In this document: piece by piece, positions 56,282 to 64,000 of the stretch
How the letters are laid out: every line of letters begins with the position of its first letter
Position numbering within the stretch: the stretch's first letter is position 1
From: Oenanthe sinensis
Lineage: Eukaryota; Streptophyta; Magnoliopsida; Apiales; Apiaceae
Length of the DNA: 64,000 nucleotides
Reading direction: 5' to 3'
Assembly: GCA_028671895.1 (NCBI GenBank)
Contig: CM053799.1
Location: 44,331,455-44,395,454 of the forward strand
Made by a program: the position numbers and the translations under genes
The notes under the pieces: generated by a model
Databases searched by the model: none
What the model was told of the DNA's origin: nothing
What the model saw: the letters and a program-made list of their open reading frames with translations, nothing else

Positions 56282-59114
56282 TGTTAGGAATGAGTTGCAC
56301 AAGACTTATGCAAAGGGAGTTGAATGTATAAATTACCTTCTTTTTAAAATTTTCTTTACTTCGATAAACTGAACACAACGAAATTGATTATGCAAAGCTA
56401 TTTGTATTTGGTTAACAGATTGTGTATATGAAATGCAGAATGTAAATTTAAAACACAAGTTCCTAACTTTCAATCTAATTGTTTATTAGAATGTCTACTA
56501 CAAACCTGAAATTCAAGTATGAACTTTAGCTTCTTGTTCTTGTAGAGAGAAAAACAAGGAAAATATAATTCTTCAAGACTCATTACAGTGAAGTCATGTG
56601 CAAGCTAAATAAACAACATTTCTGCAAGCACATGCTTCACTACACTAAGTATTAAATTAGGAAATAAGACAAATAGACTTTTCGTTTTGACACTTCTAAT
56701 TTTTAGTTAATACTTAGAACAAGACAATCTTCTGATTCTAGTTCATCTCTCTTTTATGCTTATCTTTTTCTCTCTTCAAACTTCATGTTGTAGACTTATC
56801 ACCTTCATGCACGGGTTTGACCAATATTGAATATGACAGGTGCTTCTGTTACTTGTATGTTTCTTCTGAAAACCTCCATGATTTTAGCTAAGTGAACATG
56901 TCGTGAACTCTGTTTGAGCTAATAGTTCTACAATTCAACTCAAAATGCTGCATAATTAGACTTCTCGATAACTCTTTTTGTCTACACTTCTCGACAAGTA
57001 TGTTTCTACACTTCTCGACATCTTTCATTCTATACTTCTTGACAAGGGCTTCTCGATAGCTTATGCAATTGAATTCTCGATAAGCTTTTTGATAGACTTC
57101 TCGACATGTTACTGTTAGTGTAGGTGCCCTAGAGGCAATACAATTTTTCCTTTTAATAAACATTTATGTCATTTGATTATTCAATAAACGTATTTATTAT
57201 GACTTTAATTACTGCGATATATTTGTTAGCATAATAAATGTCCTTAGAATCATGATACTCGTTATATAGTTTAAGTACATGACTTGAACTTGAGATTATA
57301 TAATATATCATATTCTTAAAGGTTCCCTAGTCGAGTATTATTATGATAGGACAATAATAATACATAAATAGACTAGTATGTTGTTTGACAGATAACCACA
57401 TCTCATTGGTTATAAGTATGGGGATATTAAAGTCAATACATAGGTACATGTAGGGGTACATGGTACTGGACAGACCCACAGTGAGATTCTTCATGTTTAA
57501 TTAAGTCATAAGAAAGACTCACAGTGATAATGGTGTAATGATCCTCTGACTTGAGATCATTATATTTCTATACGAGGATTGATATACTTTGACTACATTA
57601 AAAGTTACCTTTGACCGGGTGATGATAAAAGTGGACATCGGGTATATCATGAGTCGTATGAGAAATATGAATGATAGATAAAGGATTTAACCCTCCTATA
57701 ATTAGGAGAGATATTATTGGCCTCTTGATTGAGTGAGACTATAAAATGCATGGCCGTGCTCAAATAATGATTTGTTTTTCATAGTCTACTCATGGATCAA
57801 GTAAACCCGGATTAAATGTTGAAGAGGATGACTAAATACATGCCTCGAGTTTAATCTATAATATATATGGTTAAAGGGATTATATTACACGGAAACATTA
57901 ATCACGAAAGGTTTTATCGAATCACGATTTAATTATTGTTTAATTAGGTAGCAATGATGTATTACTAGATACCGCTCATTGTTTATAATTTTATTGGAGA
58001 ATAAAATTATTGCTAATTAAATAATAGCCTATAGGGTCACACACATAGAGCACCTAGAGGAATAGTTAATTTAAATTATAGATTTAAATTAATTGATGAT
58101 TAATTCGAATTTATTATATTAATTAAGTGAGACTTAATTAATTGAAATAAATTCGAATTTGAAGAATTATATTTCTGCCAATAATAATTAAGTGTGACTT
58201 AATTATTAATTAAATAATAGAAGCATGTTTTATTATTTAATCCTATGCCTACATGGGTTAGGTTTTTGCTAAAAAAGGCCCATTAACCAATCATTATAAA
58301 TAGATAATGATAGGTTAAATGGCTTGCACGTTTTTGTATAAACCCTAGCAGAAGAGGCAGCATAGGAAGAGGCAGAGAGAATTCGAAACCTATCAAAGGA
58401 GGCTAGTACTTCCGTTCCGTGTTCAAGATCGTGAGACGTTCTTGAAGGTGCTCGTGTGGATACCATAGAGGTGCTTTCGAGAGGAAGACACAAATCGTGA
58501 TAGCAAGGATCTCCGTTGAGTTCGTGGCATTCAAAATCTTAATAGGTATGATTCGATTATCACCATAATCCGTCAATTCTTATACATGATCCTGCGTTTG
58601 GGTTCTGAAAATTTTCGTTATATTTACGTTTATCCGCTGCGTTTTATGTCTCGGAACCCAACAGTTACTTCATGACTACTCGACATGGACTATTTGGCAC
58701 TTCTCGATCTCTTGTATGTTGATTTCTCGATACCAACTGTGTTGCACTTCTCAATATATACCTTTTAGATTTTGCTACATGACTTTAGTTGGATTTCTAG
58801 ACATGTCTGTTTCTGGACTTTACTATATAGTTTATTTAGAACTTCCTGATACATTGCATTAGACAAAATTCTCCATTCTACAATCCTTATTTTGCTTGGC
58901 CTTATTCCTCCTACTGCTAGAACAATTACTTGAACTTTTTTCAGGGATTTATTAATGACTAAACTATGTACAATTGAACTACATCATGCGAATCTTGATA
59001 ACTGCAATTTACAATAAAGAACTGAGTCCTTGAATTCCTATACAACTTGATCTAGAAATTATTATACAACAAAATTACAAGTAATAACCAATGTAGGCTT
59101 GTTTTGATCCAACA
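56282..59114 (-). mobile_element. Solo LTR related to the 14-kb Copia, split by a nested LTR
   Basis: The plus strand starts TGTTAGGAATGAG and ends GTTTTGATCCAACA, the same termini as the LTRs at 7873-9154 and 20542-21839. Without the nested insertion (57113-58663 plus 5 bp) it is 1,277 bp, equal to those LTRs. It is flanked by ACACT (56277-56281) and ACACC (59115-59119), a 5-bp TSD with one change. No internal region exists, so it arose by LTR-LTR recombination. It carries the ACTTCTCGAC/T repeats, but few TTCnnGAA dyads. Confidence 0.85.
57113..58663 (+). mobile_element. Solo LTR nested in the LTR at 56282-59114
   Basis: 1,551 bp from TGTTAGTGTAGGTGCCC to CTCGGAACCCAACA, flanked by a perfect 5-bp TSD, GTTAC (57108-57112 and 58664-58668). 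It resembles the LTR at 4316-5867 (same GTGCCCTAGAG start, shared U3 blocks). Being inside the other LTR, it is the younger insertion. Confidence 0.92.
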
Positions 59115-60157
59115 ACACCACATGAAACACCTTTAAATTAGGTTAAAAATGAAGAGTAAAGTCATTATGTGTACTTATACTTTGACTGATATATCATTTG
59201 AAAAACTATATTTTTAAAAGTGTACTGTTTGTTTTATAAGATTTTATATTTATGTACAATTATACAAATTTCATCTATTTAAATTAAGTTTTTGAAAACT
59301 TTTTGTTCGATTTTTATTTCAATAACTATTTATTTGGGTCGAAATAAAAATATATAATATAAATATAGTTAAATAGTGAATTGAAAGTCATGAAATTAAA
59401 TAAAATGGATAAAATATAAATTTCGACGTTATTAGTGGTAGTTTCTTAAGTGAAATATTGTCAAATAAAATGATGTTATATATAATGAACTTTATTCTAT
59501 AATTAATTTTATATATTTTAAAAATATTTAAAAAAATATTATAAGATCGCAAGAAAGCAAGGCTTACTCGGTGGTTATTGTATATTTTAAGCCCCTTTAG
59601 ATTATTATTCAAGACTGTTGTATTTTGATAAAAATGATGATGGAAGAAATGTTAAAAAAAAAATTATATGTTTATTTGGTAATATTTTTAATTTATACAT
59701 ATTTTAAGTAATATAAAAATAATTATGTTTTTAAAAGAGACTGATAGTGAAATTGTTAATTATTTTTCGTAAAAGTCGAAAAATATTTTCTTTTCAAAGT
59801 ATAAAAAACTTGTTTTCTCTAAAAACAATTTTTAGATAAAGTGCATTTTTTTAAAAAATTGTTTTTAAATTTTATTAAATAAATTTTTGTTTATTTTTCA
59901 ATAAAAAATTAATTTTATCACATATAAGAAGAGTAACATCAAACGGAATCTTAATTAAACTATGGAATTCCTTTTAAACAACGTATCGAACTATCGACTG
60001 AGTTGCTGTCGACTTTCCCTTTTTGGGTAGATATCCCAATTATAAGATGAATCTTTACTTTTTCTCCTACACACTACAAGACAACCCAATTTACTATTAC
60101 CTTACTTTACATACTATTATTTGCATTTTTATTTTTATTTAAAAATTAATGTAAAAT
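59115..60157. other. AT-rich intergenic stretch
   Basis: No gene supported; the frame at 59612-59388 is low-complexity AT translation. Confidence 0.5.
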
Positions 60158-60402
60158 ACTCACCCGTCTCAAATTAACGGTCTTGTTTGATTTTTTTATG
60201 GTCAAATTGACGAAAGTTTGACAGAAAATTATATATTGTGTATAATTAAAAAAAAATTATAAAAATATATCATCGAAAAGTGTATTTAATTTGTTGTAAA
60301 AAGTATTTTCCAGTTTTTTGAAATCATAAAAAATAATTTTTAATTTTTAGTCAAAGTCAGGCAAATTGACCACAAAAAAATCAAACAAGACAGTTAATTA
60401 TA
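60158..60402. mobile_element. Stowaway-like MITE
   Basis: After TA the left end reads CTCACCCGTCTCAAATTAAC, close to the Stowaway consensus. The arm GGTCTTGTTTGATTTTTTTA is matched by its near-exact inverse at about 60369-60392 (ACAAAAAAATCAAACAAGAC). About 245 bp, no coding capacity, hairpin-forming. Confidence 0.7.
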
Positions 60403-61343
60403 AATATATAATATTTAAAAAGCAAATACTATTCAAATTAGTTGAATTTTATGATTCTATCTTCTTAGTAAATTCCAAATATATATTATAAATATTTAAT
60501 ATAGAATTATTACCATTAAACTTATTAAATTTCGGTATTATAAAAAAATAACGATTGGTCATTAAACAAAAGGATTCAATTATGTTAAGACGGGGTAAAG
60601 ATCATTTTTTATAAAAATCGATCACAATTTAGCCGGTCTAAAATCAAACTAATCAATCAAAAATCGGTCTATTTGATCAAATTTAGTACAAAATTGGAAA
60701 ATTATAAAAAATATTACCTATTTTTAAAAATATTTGTGATTTTACAATCGTTAAAAATATTTAAAAAAAAATACTATCTTATAATTAAAATCAACTAAAT
60801 ACAATTTTTTACATACAATTTGATAATATATCAGTGAAAGTAACAAAAATACTTTAGATAATTTAATAATATATCGATTTCTCATGTAAAAGAAACTACT
60901 CTAAAGATATCGGATAGCAAAGTGTTTGCCCCCCTACGTGTATTTATCTTCACATGATATTTTCCCATTTAGACTAAAAACTAAATACAAACGAATTTAT
61001 TTTTAATCATCTTTCAAAATACCTCCTACTATTAGAGTTATTTAATTACTTTTATTTGTGATAATGTCTTTATATCAATAACACTCCGCTGCAAATCTCT
61101 TACCGTGAGAACCGGGAAATTTTTTACTAAATTCTACAAAATCATAATAAACAATAAAAATTAGAATCTAAATTTTGCATAATTTTATTTGCAAACCTAT
61201 AATAAAAAATTTATCTAAACATTTTTTTTTACATTTTTTATTACGATTCTGCAAATTTTAATAAAAAAATTCACGGTCCTCACACTAAAAAATTTTCTAT
61301 TATTACCCCCAATCTATATATAGATTATTAGTATATATTTTTA
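60403..61343. other. AT-rich intergenic stretch
   Basis: Contains old repeat-like motifs (AGCCGGTCTAAAATC and AATCGGTCTATTTGATC near 60630-60680) but no gene. Confidence 0.45.
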
Positions 61344-61770
61344 TTAGACCTGACAATTTAGTACACGAAACGAATAACATGATACGAAACGGCACGAAAA
61401 TTTAGTGTTTGCGTTTCAGTTTTGAGTACACGAAATGAAAGTATACGAACACGAAAGTACACTACCTAAATTTAGTGTTGTATTTGGGTTTAGTCTTTGA
61501 GTATATGACACGACACAAAATAAATATATTTACATTTTAATATTAATTTTTATTATAAATATATGTATATTTATTTATTTATTTATACATAAATTTATAA
61601 TTTTGTATGTAAATATGTATATATTTAATATATTTTTGTAAAATTATACTTAAAAATATAATATTTTTATATATTTATCTATATATTTATATATTAATTT
61701 TTATTTAATATTACACGAAAAGTATACGAATTCCAAATGGGTCCTATCTGGGTTTAACTACGAAACACAT
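61344..61770. mobile_element. Degenerate hAT-like MITE
   Basis: Starts TAGACCTGACAATTTAGTAC and is rich in ACACGAAA and ATACGAAC motifs at both ends with an AT-rich middle, as in a common plant hAT MITE family. The right terminus and TSD are not clear. Confidence 0.35.
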
Positions 61771-62032
61771 TTTTATAGTATGTGGAGCCCTTAGAAAACA
61801 CTCCCTTAAAGAAATTAAAGAAAGAGCTTCATTGGCTTCACCTTCTCTAATAAATTGATTTCATGAAAAAAGAAGCTAGACGAGCAACTAGAAATATTAC
61901 AACCAGTGTCCTTTATTCTTAAATAAATATAAGATGAGCAGCATTGTTTTGCATATATTACAACATATAAGAATGGTGCATAACTGTAGGCTCTAACAAT
62001 TTAAGGATGCCAACAGTTATACTTGTAGACAC

Positions 62033-62295
62033 CTAGCCTTCGAGTGCTAAGTTCCTAGTGAGCCAGTTGCAGACTTCATTAATCTCTTCAGGAATGGTGT
62101 GGTGACCCAACCTGTAACAGCAGCATCAAGCCAATGTACTGATCAGTGATCCTGTAAAGACTCGATCGAACAAATTAGTAACTAAAGCGACAAGAGTATA
62201 CCCGCTATATGTTCTGAAAATCAGGTTTCTAAATCCAGCAGAACTTAAGTTGTGCGCAGAATTTTCCCCGTGCATGTATGCTACTACATCATCAA
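62033..62295 (-). CDS. Acyl-protein thioesterase (alpha/beta hydrolase), last two coding exons
   Basis: Exon A is 62295-62202 and exon B 62111-62033 (TAG stop), joined by a GT-AG intron of 90 bp. The joined frame reads DDVVAYMHGENSAHNL, SSAGFRNLIF, TYSGLGHHTIPEEINEV and CNWLTRNLALEG. The Asp-Asp region and GLGHHT, containing the active-site His, are the C-terminal landmarks of the plant acyl-protein thioesterase / carboxylesterase family, which remove acyl groups from proteins or lysolipids. The catalytic Ser exon and the N-terminus are not found up to 64000; they may lie beyond the window, or the copy may be truncated. Exon A starts after TTTTGCAG. Confidence 0.8.
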
Positions 62296-62299
62296 CTGC

Positions 62300-64000
62300 A
62301 AAAGAAAAGCACCTTGTTAGTTGCAGTTCAGTTGTTAGCATACTTGTCTCTTATTTTTCCTGTTTTCATATCAAGTAGTTTATGTGGCTCGGACTTGGAC
62401 CCTGTCATTATTTATTATATTTTTCTTTTGATAAATACACCAGCAAAATTATGATATATAAAATGAATCAAGAATTAAAGCTGAAACTCCAATTAAACAT
62501 GATATTTAGGGAATTTTGGAGTTAAAATTATTTTTCCCCATACAACTATAATATTGAGTTTCTATTGCCGATCAATACGCTTCTTTCTTTACCCCGATGT
62601 GTTTTCTGCACATTTCTTCAATTTTATTCTTCTTCTATTTTCAGTTGCATGATTTCAGTCGGTGTTCAAATTTTAGTCTAAAGATATGAGATGCTAACAT
62701 GTTCCGTTTCCGAGTGTCCAAGGATCTGACACAGATACGACAACCAGAACCGAACCCCAACCAAAAATGAAAAATCGGAGTAAAATACCTTAAGATGGTC
62801 AAATGGGAATGATGCTCTCCGGACTAGGTCAAATGGGGGAGGAAGAATTTACTCTTATTTGTTTGATATTATTACCATGTAGTAATGGTTAAAGTAGCTT
62901 GGCCCCTACAGATTCAGGTAGAAATATCAATTCACCGACTGACAATGGCATTCCTTGAGTCGATGGTAGGGCATTCCTTGAGTCGATGGTTTTAACTATT
63001 CACTGAAATGCCAACTATTGAGCAGTCATCCTCAACTATATTGAAACGTATAATATGCTTCCAAATTTTATACAGTGAACACCATGATATCCATACAATC
63101 ATTAAGGCACTTGGCATAAGCTAGATAGTGGTTGAGGAATCACGGCATCTCTCTAATTAATGTTCGGCATTACACAGTGAAATGGACAGGTGAGCACCCA
63201 ATCTAAGATGTACTCTTATGTGTAAAGATGTTTTACTACTTGCAGGCTGATGGAACAATTATAAGAGACAATGTCTCTCATAGATATACCAGAAAGACAA
63301 ACGTATATGATTCTTCTACATTTCATTCTCCTAGTTGAAATGATACTAGTATATTGCATGGTGGTTTGGGACTTTGAGTTTGACTTCACTTTAATCTGTT
63401 GTGAAAAAATGATAGAAACTTTACATTAAAATGATAAGCATGTACAATCTAGTAATCTTTCACTCTGTTCTGAGATTTCATACTAGAAATTAAATACATG
63501 AATGATCATTCCGAACAACCACTTACTACAGACAAAAAGCTTGGTCCATTCTCTGCGGATTTTCTGAAACTAGAGTATCACCCCAAGCCAAAGAGAAACA
63601 TTCTCCAATCTAAAGGCAAAGAGTTTAAAGATATACTCCTGTTCCAAGATATGTTAGAAAATTTGACCGTAAAAGTCAATTTTCAAATTCAGTTTGATAT
63701 AAATTCGTATACTATAATGATATAATCCAACAAAATTACATGTATTTCAGTTATCAACAAATTACTAGCAATCAGAAGTTTATTATATTAGCAACATGCT
63801 AGCAGAAATTTTGAATTGCATAATAAGTCAAATTCTTATAAGCCAAAATCAGTGATATATTCTGGAGTATTTAATTAAAATTCTGTTCAACTCATACATT
63901 AAAAAGAACAAGGATTTATGTGAGATAATCGTTCAACGCGTTTTAATCAAAATGGTTCTGAAGAAAACACACACGTGCACATGTGCAGACACACAAGGAG
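62300..64000. other. Intron or intergenic DNA upstream of the thioesterase exons
   Basis: No thioesterase exon is recognised here. A 23-bp tandem duplication (unit GGCATTCCTTGAGTCGATGG) lies at 62948-62990. A plus-strand frame at 63498-63725 reads DHSEQPLTTDKKLGPFSADF and ends in TAA; it is protein-like but matches nothing I know. Confidence 0.4.

Overview
This is plant nuclear DNA, almost certainly from a dicot with a repeat-rich genome. It is AT-rich and gene-poor, packed with decayed plant LTR retrotransposons (Copia, Tat-type Gypsy, chromovirus-type Gypsy), solo LTRs, Stowaway- and hAT-like short elements and (TA)n tracts. Only two host genes are recognised, both with GT-AG introns. The species cannot be named from the sequence.

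Layout. 1-1260: two unrecognised coding remnants. 1975-2817: a non-autonomous hAT-like element with an 8-bp target-site duplication (TSD). 4316-7485: 3' part of a minus-strand Copia element (LTR, RNase H, RT pieces) carrying an inverted duplication. 7873-21839: a 14-kb minus-strand Copia element with two LTRs, PBS, PPT, broken gag and pol, and downstream of pol a broken accessory ORF of about 1,550 codons with its own TATA-type leader. 22922-23180: a three-copy minisatellite. 23378-29952: a minus-strand Tat-lineage Gypsy element with dual RNase H but no integrase. 30111-37076: a plus-strand chromovirus with both LTRs, a 5-bp TSD and a nearly full gag-pol frame. 38162-38283: an exon-like open segment. 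41106-41868: an intact three-exon gene for a RanBP2-type zinc-finger protein (minus strand). 44862-47690: an unrecognised ORF and a gag-only Copia remnant. 48490-49950: a degenerate AT-rich array whose two halves appear to be in opposite orientation. 51440-52440 and 52846-54800: two probable solo LTRs. 55048-55201: a near-perfect hairpin. 55772-56052 and 60158-60402: Stowaway-like MITEs. 56282-59114: a solo LTR related to the 14-kb Copia, split by another solo LTR (57113-58663) of the family that includes the 4316-7485 element. 62033-62295: the last two coding exons of an acyl-protein thioesterase gene (minus strand).

The most unusual item is the 14-kb Copia element. Its LTRs carry many copies of a TTCTCGA-type motif upstream of the TATA box, several forming TTCnnGAA dyads like heat-shock elements. 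A second cluster of the same core, in reverse orientation, lies upstream of a second TATA box directly before the accessory ORF. This suggests that the accessory gene had its own promoter built from the same kind of motif as the LTR. The element is now dead: catalytic Asp and zinc-binding Cys codons are changed and stops interrupt every frame.
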